Counted from the stretch's first letter, positions 11,660 to 23,700 are shown. The stretch is DNA of 64,000 nt from Magicicada septendecula (GCA_034769895.1 JAWRYS010000671.1:310001-374000); one strand, 5' to 3'. Notes: generated by a model not told the origin, from the sequence alone. Made by a program: numbers and translations.

Positions 11660-12364
11660 GTGTCAATCTGCAAACGGGCAGCGTAACGTCGTCTGTAGAT
11701 TTCTTGAGTCTGAGTGTGTGATCGCCCAAAATTGCCAGTGGTATTTATACGGGTGGTGATTTGACAGGTACAGGCCTGTTTTCAACAAGCTAGAGATGGC
11801 CCGTTCGCGCCTAAGCGTCCTTTTTATTACACTCACTTTTTGGTTAATTATCGCGAACTCATGAACATACTCGTCACCTGATCGATATCATTGTTTGTGT
11901 AATTTTTCTCTGGTCACTCACATATACCACACATATTAATTACTCTTCAATTACACAATTAATTAATATTAACTAGTTACCATCTTTAATATTGCACCTC
12001 TAGAAATAAATTTTACATTACCTATTTATCAAAACTTCCTTTACGTAATGGTGTATTTATAATTGGCATAAGTCTTTGCTTACAGGTTTAACACAAGTAA
12101 TTAGTTTATTATAATCCTGTTAAGACCTGATTAATTGGAACAAACAATTCATAGCGTCACCCCATATTCTTGTTGCAGCTGACTTCACGCACACAAACAC
12201 ATACACACCATATTTTTAACTATCGAAGCAGGTGCACTCTCGACATGACAGAGCCTGCTTTTTTTTGCACATAATTGTATAAAACTGTTCCTTATTCTAT
12301 TTACGCTAATTACAATATAAAACATACCGCCCTGGGCAAATATGCACATATATGTATTGTTGCA
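11573..12364. repeat. 0.8-kb direct repeat, copy 1
   Basis: This copy aligns from aagtgttgttgttg to tattgttgca with 13713-14506 at roughly 95% identity; the main difference is the length of the TG run. Both copies carry a TATAAATA on the minus strand (near 11741-11749 here). Copies start 2,140 bp apart. They could be LTRs of a nested element (ends TG...CA in minus orientation) or a tandem duplication of a 2.14-kb unit. No target duplication was found (flanks caa/g and atac), which favours duplication. Confidence 0.85.
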
Positions 12365-13261
12365 TTTAGTCAAATTTTATTTACACAAATACATATGTAA
12401 CTTATAATTACTATTACATCTTATTAACTATATTACAATGGGTTTTTTAACTCTTTATAAACGTAAATATTTTTATTGGATGTATGAAACATTTCCCTGT
12501 TTGTGGAGGGTGACCAACTTCTTTCTCCCCTATATCAACCTACATCCTGCTATTGTTTCATTGTCATACGTCTCGACCCACTTGTTCACTGTACATTTTA
12601 GTCGGCTTAATTTTCTCACTCTCCGTTTCCCTGTTCTCGTCATAATAAATGATAGACATCCGCATAACATTACAATTGTTCTGTGTTCTTCGTGTAACGT
12701 TATGCCGCTACTATGATTCCTTATTTTCTATCGCTCGTGGTGAAATCCCCCTTTACTTATACAATCATAACAGCTGTTCTTATACTTATTTACGTTTCTC
12801 TTCCCGTATGATTTTGGTTTCCCCCTCTCTAAATATTTAAGAGAATTAGTTGAATTACTACAAAGTTTTGTTTTTCTCTCTCTTACCTCTCCTCTCTTAC
12901 CTGCATTCGAAGAGTCCATTGTATTTTTCTCTTCTCTTAGTATACAATTAGTTTTATTTCTGTACTTGGTGTGAAACATGTGTTCGGCGGACTGTGCGAG
13001 TAATATTAACAATTCTTTGATCGTTTTAATTCCTCATGTTTTACTGGCGAATTTACTATCTCGGTGAAAGTGATGTGCAAAATTACGTAGCACATTGCGT
13101 TGTGCCAATCTGGATCCTTAGGTATTTACTTCTTTCGACACATTGGATTACATACTCCCCAACGGTGAGTGTATCTTTACCTTGATACTTACCATCATCT
13201 AATTGGTCTCTTATATATATTTTTTTTTCGTGTGAATATTCCCATAGCAACCTTCAAACAA
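12365..13261. other. Spacer between the direct repeats, AT-rich
   Basis: No recognisable protein or RNA on either strand. The short open frames here have no family features. Confidence 0.4.
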
Positions 13262-13714
13262 TTAGTATTTAAATTGTTCGTTAGCAGTTAAATTATATCG
13301 AACTCTCGTGTACCATCTTACATAACCTTGAAACTGTTCACTAATAAAGCTATTTTTCTCTTTATAAGTTAACACATTACCTGTTAAATCCATATCTCGT
13401 TCCCAGTTCAGTAACAATTTTGTCCTTTCATCACTCAGTGTTGGATCCATCATCAACTTCGTTGCTCCCCTCTTCAATTCCATTCTTAGACGTTTTACCT
13501 TTCCACGTTGATTTTTCCTTAGTGTATCTATTTCACTGGAATATTCCTTTGTGGTTTTATTAGGCATGACTACGGCAATTTTCAACCTTATTACTCTGGC
13601 TTCCAACTCCTGCGTCTTGTTGATGTTTTTATGGACTTGTTCACTGACTGCTTTCCTTTCCATACCCTGCTCCTGCTTTGCTACTATAAATGATTGTTGT
13701 TGTTGATGCTCCAA
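13262..13714 (-). CDS. Hypothetical coiled-coil-like protein inside the 20-kb element
   Basis: An open frame of about 150 residues on the element strand with no family I recognise. It begins with a repeated EHQQQQ segment encoded by the direct-repeat edge. The first ATG is inside, at the MERKAVSEQVHKN block, giving about 135 residues. The body is rich in K, E, R, L and T (for example KNQRGKVKRLRMELKRG), suggesting helices, and the tail runs QFQGYVRWYTRVRYNL. It may be an accessory ORF of the element or chance. Codon composition is AT-rich like its surroundings. Confidence 0.3.
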   Translation of the reverse strand: MEHQQQQSFIVAKQEQGMERKAVSEQVHKNINKTQELEARVIRLKIAVVMPNKTTKEYSSEIDTLRKNQRGKVKRLRMELKRGATKLMMDPTLSDERTKLLLNWERDMDLTGNVLTYKEKNSFISEQFQGYVRWYTRVRYNLTANEQFKY

Positions 13715-14506
13715 GTGTTGTTGTTGTTGATGCTCCAGAATTCCTCCTTACATCTTGGTGTGAGTGTGGTAGTGTGTGTGCGTGTGCGTGTGTGTGTGTC
13801 CATGTCGATCTGCAAACGGGTAGCGTAACGTCGTCTGTAGATTTCATGAGTCTGAGTGTGTGATCGCCCAAAATTGCCAGTGGTATTTATACTGGTGGTG
13901 ATTTGACAGGTACAGGCCTGTTTTCAACAAGCTAGAGATGGCCCGTTCGCGCCTAAGTGTCCTTTTTATTACACTCACTTTTTGGTTAATTATCGCGAAC
14001 TCATGAACATACTCGTCACCTGATCGATATCATTGTTTGCATAATTTTTCTCTGGTCACTCACATATACCATACATATTAATTACTCTTCAATTACACTA
14101 GTAATTAATATTAATTAGTTAGTATCTTTAATATTGCACCTCTGGAAATAAATTTTACATTACCTATTTATCAAAACTTCCTTTACGTAATGGTGTCTTT
14201 ATAATTGGCGTAAGTCTTTGCTTACAGGTTTAACACAAGTAATTAGTTTATTATAATCCTGTTAAGACCTGATTAATTGGAACAAACAATTCGTAGCGTC
14301 ACCCCATATTCTTGTTGCAGCTGGCTTCACGCACACAAACACATACATGCTGTATTTTTAACTATAGAAGCAGGTGCACTCTCGACATGACAGAGCCTGC
14401 ATTTTCTTGCACAAAATTGTATAAAACTATTCCTTATTCTATTTACGCTAATTACAATATAAAACATACCGCCCTGGGCAAATATGCACATATATGTATT
14501 GTTGCA
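13713..14506. repeat. 0.8-kb direct repeat, copy 2
   Basis: Partner of 11573-12364. Here the microsatellite is short and interrupted (gtgtgtgcgtgtgcgtg), and TATAAATA on the minus strand lies near 13887-13895. The minus-strand ORF 13262-13714 begins at its edge. Confidence 0.85.
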
Positions 14507-15069
14507 ATACATAACACACATTGACAAGTTATGTTAGAAACCAAAATTTTTTTAGAAATTCAAATTCCAAAAGTAACTCAAATTCAACTACCAATTCCAA
14601 TTAAAAATTCCATTTTGATTTCAATTACCAATTCTAATTACAATTCTTACCTTTACACAATACAACATAATATGATTATTACACAATAGAAAATCACTCA
14701 ATTCAAAAAATTACATAATCAACAAAATATACTTCAGTCATCCAGTACCAATCGTATTATAACTCTTTAATCATCCACTTTCTCTCCTTTATTTTAAACT
14801 CCTTCTCCCACACTCTCTATTGCCCCCAACTGGACTGTCTCGCCCAGTTGCTTCCACAAGGACTGAGGCGGAAGGGGTGAACATTTTTTCTTATATTTCA
14901 CCCCCATCCTTGCTTCGGCGTTACACAAAATTCAGCATTACTGGTATCCAGAATACCAGTAATCCTACTAAAACAAATATTTATACACCCTTAATCGGTC
15001 TAACACCCTTCCAGTAGGTGTATAGCCGTTGTTCCAAAGTTATGGTAGATTCCCCTGGTTCATACCCAG

Positions 15070-15216
15070 TTAAATTTCTAAGTTCACCAATTTAGAAAAT
15101 AACAAACTATGGTCAGGGTACAAAAAGTCTGCCCACAGCTTGTCACCAAATAAGCCAAATCCACGGTCAGGGTTCGGTGAAGCCGTGACCACCCGAAAAT
15201 GGGGAATTGCATTTAA
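15070..15216 (-). pseudogene. Short coding-like remnant in the 20-kb element
   Basis: A minus-strand reading of about 48 residues includes ASPNPDRGFGLFGDKLWADF, then stops at 15070-15072. Further downstream in another frame a hydrophobic stretch (VLVGLLVFWIPVML) could be a membrane segment. The composition is more protein-like than the AT-rich surroundings, but I cannot assign a family. An env-like remnant is only one possibility. Sequence 14507-15069 and 15217-15925 otherwise shows nothing firm. Confidence 0.22.
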
Positions 15217-15925
15217 AATATACTATATATGTCTTATATCTGTACATAATTACATCCTACTCAAATAAACTTTTATATTTCACAAAACCTTCGACTCAAA
15301 ATAAACATTACTAACCTCAGGTTAACATAAAACATTTCATCTCTGAATTTGAATAAAATTTACTAACATTACACAACTTTTAATTTCAATTTCTATTGAT
15401 TAAGCATTTTAACTGTTTATCTTGCATTATCACTTCAACTTTGACTTTCTATTAACCATTTTAATCAGCAACCTTTAATTATTTATCATTTATTATACAG
15501 TTCAATTCTCCAAAAAATTTAAATTTATTACCATCATCCATCTTTTCAATTAAATTAATTACCTCAAATTAATTTAATTACATAATTTAAAACATTTTAA
15601 ATTAATTAAATCATCTCAAATAAATTTTAATTACATTATAACCTTTATAATTACACCAATGTCAATTATTAACAGTCAATTATCATTATTATCAAATACT
15701 CCCTCTAGGTTATAGACATTACTATCCAACACATGGTATACACTCAACATACTGTTTACTTAGATACTCTATCATGACAACATAACCAACAATTTTTTAC
15801 TACATTTAACACCAATACAAAATTATATACAATTTACGTCTCAAATGTCATTGTTAACCCAAAAAAATCATTACCTTATTCAGTCCAGTATTTAAACTCA
15901 CTACTTTCACATAATTAAATGTTCA

Positions 15926-16354
15926 TTAGTAATAACCACCATCATCAAAAATTAATCTTATTTTAACATAACACAATTCATTTTTATTTACATTTATTAT
16001 ATTATCACCATTAATATAATAACCGTTTAAATTCCTTCTATCCATTATCCCGTAATAATAATTCACAGGAGTATCGCCCATTATTATTTTATCATATGCC
16101 ATGTCTACTGTAGTATTTTTGATCCAGTCTCCCTTAATATTTTTTGTCACCGTTAAATAGTTTATAATTTCATCATCATAGTAATCAGCTGTTACTAGTA
16201 CACTAATTCTGTCGCCAGGCAAGTATTTTTTCTCAACAAGATAATCATCATTTACTACTGTACTCATTACTACACCAGGTAAGTCTTTATCAACAATTCT
16301 CTCAATATTTATTCTCTCTATTAACTCTCCATAACCTCTATTTAACTTGAACAT
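15926..16354 (-). CDS. Orphan ORF C of the 20-kb LTR element
   Basis: A 142-residue open frame starting MFKLNRGYGELIER. It is rich in N, I, Y and D, with blocks such as YLPGDRISVLVTADYYDDE and ending FDDGGYY. No domain was recognised. It is in the same minus-strand frame as the two ORFs upstream (16454-17047 and 17066-17509), but a (GA)n run and several stop codons at 16355-16453 separate it. It lacks protease (DTG), RT (YxDD) and integrase (HHCC/DDE) signatures. Position after the other two ORFs suggests a structural or accessory protein of the element. Confidence 0.4.
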   Translation of the reverse strand: MFKLNRGYGELIERINIERIVDKDLPGVVMSTVVNDDYLVEKKYLPGDRISVLVTADYYDDEIINYLTVTKNIKGDWIKNTTVDMAYDKIIMGDTPVNYYYGIMDRRNLNGYYINGDNIINVNKNELCYVKIRLIFDDGGYY

Positions 16355-16360
16355 CCCCCC

Positions 16361-16382
16361 TCTCTCTCTCTCTCTCTCTCTC
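16361..16382. repeat. (TC)n microsatellite
   Basis: About 11 TC units lying between orphan ORFs B and C. Confidence 0.9.
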
Positions 16383-16453
16383 TACCCCATTTCACTTTCT
16401 CTCTATCATTCCATGTAGAGGGCAACACTACATTATTTACCCACCATCTGGCC

Positions 16454-17047
16454 CTACCAGATACACAAAAAAACCAAGGGACATTTTGTAGACCATTTGT
16501 CTTCCATTGAGGAACCTTCGTCCTCCCACAACACTTGTGAAGCCTTTACTTCACACTCAATAAGGGGAAAATTTAACCTCTGCCCCCGATATCCATTAAA
16601 ACTCTCTTTGTATTCTCTTTCTAACTCAATAACACTCACTAACACTCCTCTAACCTCAACTAACTTTCTACTCTCATCATCATTTCTACTATTACTCACC
16701 GTATCACTCTTAGATACCCCAATTTCAACTGCCTCTTTATTATTATTCAATATTATTTTATCATTGTTAACACCATCATAATTAACACTATTACTTACCA
16801 TGTCTACTGTCACCTGTTTTGCGCTTAAACTAACACCATTACTATTATCACTTATATTTCCGTTATTTTCACTTACCTTGTTAACTGTTGCTTCATTATT
16901 TGCACTTATACTAACAGCATTGTCTGTCAACCTGTCATCATTATTACTTTCATTGTCAGAATCGCTTACCTGGTTTCGTCTACTCTCTTTATGCTCCTTT
17001 AATTGATCTGTATCTGGTTTCCACCTTTCATTTAGATTTTTAAACAT
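16454..17047 (-). CDS. Orphan ORF B of the 20-kb LTR element
   Basis: A 197-residue open frame starting MFKNLNERWKPDTDQL. Residues about 20-120 are low-complexity N/S/D/V sequence with a loose repeat (SxSxNN, NNDK), probably disordered. The last 70 residues are more ordered (VIELEREYKESFNGYRGQRL, ending PLVFLCIW). It continues in frame from ORF A across a single TGA at 17066-17068, so A and B may be one protein made by stop readthrough or broken by one mutation. Function unknown; a Gag-like role would fit its position. Confidence 0.4.
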   Translation of the reverse strand: MFKNLNERWKPDTDQLKEHKESRRNQVSDSDNESNNDDRLTDNAVSISANNEATVNKVSENNGNISDNSNGVSLSAKQVTVDMVSNSVNYDGVNNDKIILNNNKEAVEIGVSKSDTVSNSRNDDESRKLVEVRGVLVSVIELEREYKESFNGYRGQRLNFPLIECEVKASQVLWEDEGSSMEDKWSTKCPLVFLCIW

Positions 17048-17065
17048 GTCATATAATATTGCTTT

Positions 17066-17509
17066 TCATTTATCAAATTTAGCACATAATATTGCCCTTT
17101 GTTTTTCTAACAGCAATTCCAGGAAATTTATTATCTCTTGATCCAACTGACTCATATTATCATTACTTACATTATTATCTGCTGCCTGATCGTCTTTATT
17201 CTCGTTTGATTGATCTGTCTCTCTACCATTTTCTACCAACCGTACACTGTCAGCACTATAATCATTATTCACTGTCTTATTCTCTAACCTTATCACTTCA
17301 ACTATTTTACCATTATTATTCGTCATACCGCTATGCTTTTCTATTTCAGCAAATATTCCCTCTTCTTGTTCTTCCATTCGTCTCAGTTTATCATCCAGTT
17401 TACACCACTCATCATCCGTAATTCTATTCACAATCCCTCTAAACTCGTCTTCCCATTCCTCCCATGAGAAATCTATTTCGGTTTCTTGTGCCTCAGCCAT
17501 GTTAAACAA
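17066..17509 (-). CDS. Orphan ORF A of the 20-kb LTR element, acidic
   Basis: A 147-residue open frame starting MFNMAEAQETEIDFSWEEWE. It is strongly acidic at the N-terminus, followed by a charged helical segment (KLDDKLRRMEEQEEGIFAEIEKH), a polar N/D-rich middle and a leucine-rich end (IINFLELLLEKQRAIL). No known domain was recognised. It is the 5'-most ORF on the element strand. If the DNA transposon at 17574-19755 is subtracted, its start lies only about 245 nt downstream of the tRNA-Lys-like PBS at 19937, as expected for the first (gag) gene of an LTR element. Confidence 0.45.
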   Translation of the reverse strand: MFNMAEAQETEIDFSWEEWEDEFRGIVNRITDDEWCKLDDKLRRMEEQEEGIFAEIEKHSGMTNNNGKIVEVIRLENKTVNNDYSADSVRLVENGRETDQSNENKDDQAADNNVSNDNMSQLDQEIINFLELLLEKQRAILCAKFDK

Positions 17510-17573
17510 AATTTTTTATTATAATACCCTTTATATAACACCCACTATAACCCTTCTATTACACACTATAGTA

Positions 17574-19755
17574 CAGTCACAAGCCGAAAAAAAATATAAA
17601 TTACAAATTAAGTGGCTTCTACAAGATTTTTTGCATAGGGCTAGATAAAAAGGTAAGAAAGAATTTTAAAAAAGGTTTACAAAAATTCAGTTGCGGGTTT
17701 TCGAAAAAAGGGAAGGGGGAGGAACAAAAAATTCATTTTTCGTGATTATCTTAAAAAATATTAAATTTATGAGAAAAATACAAAACGCCAAAAAAGAGCG
17801 TAAAAGTCTGCATAAAAAAGGTTATTAACATTTTTTTGTCAGAGCGATAATTTTAGTAGAAAAATTAATTCAAAGTCGGCAAAATGTTTCACAAGGTGGA
17901 TTTTCATATAAAATACATGTTTATTTAATAGACATGCAATTTTTTCAGGAATATAAGTTTAAACACTCATTATTATTCATTTATGTATATATTATTATGT
18001 ATAATTTTTTACTTGTTTATTACGCATTATAATAAAAATGTTATTAAAAAATGCACTTTATAAATATATTCAAAAATAGTTTTTCTTTCAATCATTGAAG
18101 ATTTTGACAATAAAATAACTTTTAAAACACATTTCTTATTTATAAAAATTATAAATTATTTACTTATAACTTATTATGATTTACAAAATTATTAAAATAT
18201 CGTTTGTTTCTTTAATTTTTCGGAATTTTTCACAATTATCAAGGTGGAAAATAACCTTTTAGTACCGGTACATTTATTATTTATTTATAAAATTTAATTA
18301 TAACAATTATTTTTATAATGATAAATATATTCAAAAATCAATTTCTTCTCCAATTTCTTGAAAAGATTCAGAAGTCAAGTCTTCTATTTCTATTTCTCCC
18401 TCATTGTACACAATATTTGAAAAATTTGTGCACAAATTAAATTCACAGTTTCCACAAGCCGATGAACAGTACAATCCACTTTTTCTGCAACTGCATAATT
18501 TTCCACACTCTTTTTTGCAATTACAGAAGATCATTTGTGCTAGAACCGCACCAAATTATAAAATATCAAAATTACTAACACAAATCTTAAAACATAAAAT
18601 TGAACTTCCAGCAAAATACAATATAAAAAATAGTATCGAACTCATGGAACATTCAATATCGAACTGCGTTAATTCAATATCTGTATGGCACATGTACCAG
18701 CTGTCCTCGCTTTCCCTAAAATTCTTCAACTTTCAGGGTTTGTTCTTTTTATGGCCATGCACGGATATAAATTCTCACTATGTAGAAGAGAAACCTCAAA
18801 TATTATAGTTTTACGTACAATAGTTACATTTTAATATTTTTTTTTTAGTTTTTAACTATTAATATTAATATGCGCAATGGACATATTTTTACATTTATTA
18901 ATAAAAGTTACATTTATTTAAATTTAACTAAATTTTAACAATTCTTTACACCGCAGTCTTATAGAAGACACTTTGACCAATACGTGTTCATAATTTTGTT
19001 AAAAAATATTTATTTTGAAAATTTCTGTAGAAATTTTAAGTTAAGAAAATGTTGTATACTTGCGAACTCAAAAAAATTATAAATTTTAAAACTCGCTTAT
19101 TTTATGCCAATAAATCAATACTAATTTTTATTATATTAAGACCTATATATGTAAAGTTCATATTGTGAAGTTTTTTTTTAATGTAAATACATTTGTAATA
19201 AATTGTTAATATGTTTATGCATTAGTTGGAAAAAATCAAAAACAAAAAAGTTATTACTTTATTTTAAGTATTTATTAATACTTTAATTATTTTCTTTCCA
19301 TTTTGTGTAATAGTACAAACATTTAGCTTTAAAATGCTTTTTGATTTTTGTCTCTACGACTATTATAACGGATTTTATTAAAATTTGTATGTTGCAATGT
19401 CAGAAAAAATTAGCCTTCCCGCTCATCGGGGCGGACACCGACAATCAATTTTTTTCTAATATTTCATTTCCATTTTTCTCACAAAATATTGGCCTGACAA
19501 AAAACATGATAAATAGCTTTTTTGTAGAGAATTTAATGCTCTTTAATTTTTGTAATTTGTCTTGTTTTCGTAAATTTATTTTTTAAGATAATCACGAAAA
19601 ATGAATTTTTTGTACCTTTCCCCTTCATTTGTTTGAAAACCCGTGACTGAATTTTTGTAAACTTTTTTTTAAATTGTTTTTCACCCTTTTATCTAGCCTT
19701 ATGCAACAAATCTCGTAGAAGCCACTTAATTTGAATTTTTTTCCTTCAGTGACTG
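17574..19755. mobile_element. DNA transposon with ~0.3-kb terminal inverted repeats
   Basis: A 2,182-bp element inside the 20-kb LTR element. The left end cagtcac...aattaagtggcttctac is repeated inverted at the right end. Similarity continues for about 300 bp on each side (about 17574-17880 and 19440-19755), with shared blocks aagtttacaaaaattcag, aaaaaattcatttttcgtga and tttttgtcag. Both edges carry TA (17572-17573, 19756-19757), a possible 2-bp target duplication. The interior is degenerate apart from a cysteine-rich frame (18331-18534). Superfamily not assigned: long inverted repeats with CAGT ends and a TA target point towards Tc1/mariner-like or related elements. Confidence 0.75.
18331..18534 (-). 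pseudogene. Cysteine-cluster C-terminal remnant in the DNA transposon
   Basis: A 67-residue frame whose first half is a dense cysteine cluster: CNCKKECGKLCSCRKSGLYC, then SSACGNCEF and NLCTN. The second half is an acidic tail. The pattern CxCKxxCG..CxCRKxGLxC..xCGxC..xxCxN is seen at the C-termini of many uncharacterised, transposon-associated invertebrate proteins, where it presumably binds zinc. Upstream on the same strand only decayed sequence is found, so the start shown is arbitrary. It need not belong to the transposase. Confidence 0.45.
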
Positions 19756-19936
19756 TACTACTAATTATACACTCTAAATCAAAATACCACACACATAAAA
19801 TCGTTATCAATACATAAACGTAAACACATAATAATTTTACCAGTATGTTACTCTACCAAAACATAACCTAGTCACACATACGCAATGTAAATATTGTAAT
19901 GTAATTTATTTTATGGGTGGATAGATAATCAAGTCA

Positions 19937-19966
19937 AGCCCCACGTTGGGTTCGTCACGTTGTAAC
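19937..19966 (-). promoter_or_regulatory. tRNA-Lys-like primer binding site next to a TGTAAC edge
   Basis: The + strand carries gccccacgttggg (19938-19950), identical to the 3' T-arm/acceptor region of animal tRNA-Lys. On the element strand this reads TGACGAACCCAACGTGGGGC. It is followed on the + strand by TGTAAC at 19961, the same edge sequence as the outer LTR. It may mark the 5' leader of an LTR element whose first gene is ORF A. The right limit of such an LTR is unclear (a gttaca at 24166-24171 is one candidate), and no left partner was found. Confidence 0.45.
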
Positions 19967-22900
19967 ATAACTTATCGGAGTGAGTTATTGAGTGTTTTTA
20001 TTTTTAATTAATTTTAAAATTTTTTATTTAGTAGTCGATTCTTCTTCACTCCTCACGTTGAAATGTAAACATCGATGATTAGTGTTATTTAGTATTTGAT
20101 AGAATTAGTAATGTTAAAATTTAAATTAATGTTTATGTTTGAAAAGGATTATAATCACTGATATCTTGCTGTATTCACCTCCCCACTTACCATCCGTGAA
20201 CGTCTTCGATCTTCTTAATGGGTTGTCCTATCTCACTGGAAATACATTGATAACACACAAAATACTTTGCCTGGATATTGGCATATACACATTAAACAAA
20301 ATAACAATGATATTCAATTGTGAATTGAATATTCAAATATTGGCCGCTTGAATATTGCCGCCACCTTGTGAAACAATTGTTTCTAAAATGTAAATTATTT
20401 GTACCTATTTAATAGAAATAAAGACTCTCTGTTCACTGGTAACAAATTGAGGTGTTTATTAACATTAGTGCAATTCAATGAAAACCCTTTTTAAAACAAT
20501 TACTGATAATTTTTAAAAACAAATTAATGTCTGAAACTTCTTCAGCTCAGGGCTGGTAACACTGGTACAATGTACAATAATATGGTAATTTAGGTTATGT
20601 TTATTTTGGTTATAAGCATTACCAAATTTCATGAATCCTTTGAATGTACATGATGCAAGATACAAAGATGTTTTATTAAACAACAATATTTATTCATATA
20701 TTATGATTAAAAAGACAAAAAATTAAAAATCATTAACCTCAATACGATATTCAAATTATCGTACTATCGTACGGCAGGTGTGCTGCATTCTGATGCTAAA
20801 AGCTGTGTACATGTGTTATTAACGTTAAACTATTAAAACAATGTTACTGGTTTAATTATTATTATTATGAACTGGAATTGATAAAAAAACGAAAAACATA
20901 TTATCGAGTCTATTCACAAGCTTATTATTCATGACAGAAGCGACTCTCTATTGGCAAACAAATGCGTGTTGGTTATAGGTTAGTTTACCTATAGATGAGA
21001 GTAAGTTAACAAAATAGAATAATTAATATTATAAAAATCTTAATACTATCTTCACAAACACATTATTTATTAGTAATAAGATGTATAATTAATGGTAATG
21101 ATTGTTCTCGCATATTAAATTATTGTTTTCAAGTACTGCTGAAATCGTAGTCAACAAGCGACTATATTGTACAAGTAATGGTTTGCGGTATAAATTATTA
21201 ATTCCGCTTCTATTATTATTTTTTAAACATGAATATAAAAATATCATCATTAAATATCATCATTAAATCAGACGAGAACTTTATTCATTTAACCTGATAA
21301 TAATTCATCGTTTGCTAGCTAACCATGCATAGTGTGTTTGCTTGGCTAGCGTAGTCTTCTATAACGTTCGTTAACCAATGAATATTATTTTATCATTTTA
21401 TTTTAAAGATTGTTAACGTATAATACTCCCTGCATCTTTCACATAACATGACCTTTATTATACACTGGCCATGTTTTTAATAGTTCACTGTATCACTCAC
21501 AACACTGTCACACGATAAAAAATTGGTGTTCAGTTGAGGTAGTTATGACTATATACTCTTATACGCGCACATTTTAAAATATTTTCCTAGAGGACTGTCG
21601 CAGGCTCCGCTCGCATCGGTGGCTGGAAGACAATTAGTTCCTCTCATCAAAGCTTCTGCTCTCGTCTGGTAAAATCAGATCATCCTATTGGCTTAGAAGG
21701 CGGTACTCTCTACCCCAAATGCCTTTGTTAAATTAAAATTTTAATTTTTAGCGTCTATGCTTTGGGTTCGAGACTCAGCTATGACGCGTTCCTTTCCAAT
21801 CGGAAATGACAGAAAATCTTATAATATTCATAAGTTCCTTATTAATAGTCTGATTGTCATTTGGATAGTTGCATTGTTTTGCGGATACTTGTGTCTTTAA
21901 TTTAAGTCCAAACAAGTAATAATTCCATCCATTAATAACTCACTTCACTTTATTCAAAATTCATATAGTGGCTCTTAATAAAAATAAGTTTTTTCCACTA
22001 TATTTTGGTGTAATTATATCTTAATGCTTATGATTAAACGTCTGGAGTCCATTTCTCTTATACTCTAATACATAATATTAACATATTTGTGATTTAAGCA
22101 AAATGTACTAATGGCGTACAAGTCATCTATGTCCAAATGTTTATATTTGCTTACATCACCATTATTCCTTATGCTACTACATATCTTTGGTACTATAATG
22201 TTATTTGATACACTTACATACATTTGCTAATACTTTATTTCGGCAAATGTTATCTTATTTACATATACAGCATTGTTTAAAATACATTATGCTCTTATAT
22301 TGCCATTCTGTCACTCTTATTTAGTTATTTTTACCACATATTATATGCATTGTTGATAATTAAATTATGTACAAAAGTTGTACATGGTCTGTTTAGTGGA
22401 CTTACTAACTTTTTGTTAGCTGAAATTTCTTTAAGTTACTGTATGATGGTCGTTTACATCTAGTCCTATGATTACAGTTAGTTAGTTTATTAAATTCCAG
22501 TTATTAAATTACTTGTACAATGATTGTGAGGTATTCTCATAGTTGTATTGAACATTCCTCTAACTATTGGTAAACTTTCTTACTCTCTCTTTACAAGTTT
22601 TGTTAAGGTTTTTTGATTAACTCTATGGTCACATGGGATTCTGTCTAATTGGTTTATTGTTATTATAAATAATCTGACTCATATAGTTATGTCTTTCAGT
22701 TCATATGGTATTCATTGTCTTACACATTTATTCTTATTTGGTCTCTGTATGAAACAATTATTGATAACTACTTTATCTAATTATTTTATGTTGTAGGTCC
22801 AGTTCAGGTGAGGTTATTTGTCACTTAGTTGGCAACAATATGCTTCTTACTTTATTCAGTATTCATCTTAAATACTGTCATGTCATCATGGCATGTTACT

Positions 22901-23700
22901 ATAATTGTTTATTACTATGTTTTGCACATGTTGTACACATTTTACACTATATGTTTATACAATAATACTTGGTTTTTTATCTAACTATGTTACATATTTT
23001 GGTGGGTTGTATCTTGGCTTGTATGCATTGATTTGTTTCTTTTCAACAACTTAGTTTGTTTACTACTTATTGGCTTTAACATTTATCTACATTTTGTCCT
23101 GTGTTACTGTGACATTCAGGCACATTCCATATCAAGGATTATAAAGCTTTTATCATTGATCTCTTTGAGCAATTATTTCTCTTTTCAGTATCATTAAATT
23201 GGTGGTCTTACTGAGTATATTTGTGGTTTTACAATCTTGGATTACAATTGGTACACTAATTGTTTGTGTATTTCACTTGATAACCGTTCATCTTTTCACT
23301 TATTAATCTTTATTCACTTCCCTCAGTTATAAACACTTCACTAATATTGTCTGTGTTGCTTATTTGGGGTTAGTGTTATTACATTATTTATTGTTGCACT
23401 TATATAAAGTATTCACTGTTATTGTTTGTGAGCACTTATTAAGGTTCAACACTTGGTTTTTTATTATACTGGTTTCACTATGTCCTTCTTTGATAGGTAG
23501 TTTTTTATTACTACTAATCTTATAATCATTACTCTTATTCTGGTTATTATATTGATTGTGGTGCTTTCCATATTTTGGGAATGTTGATGTCTTGTTCTGG
23601 TCATACATAATCTTCATTCTTCATGGTACATTTCTTCTTCTTCTTCTTCGTCTTCTTCTGGTTATTCAACTGTTTCTTCTTCATGTTAATTGTTTGTCAT
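19961..23700. other. AT-rich interior of the 20-kb element, no coding signal
   Basis: No supported protein. On the minus strand a CCAAT (near 21685) followed by TATAAG (near 21561) could be a promoter, which would fit an LTR starting at 19961. A TTC/TTG-rich block lies at about 23627-23690. Confidence 0.4.

Noticed and set aside
19937..19955. A tRNA-Lys gene
   Set aside because: Only the 3' T-arm/acceptor part matches; no anticodon or D arm nearby, so a primer binding site is the better reading.
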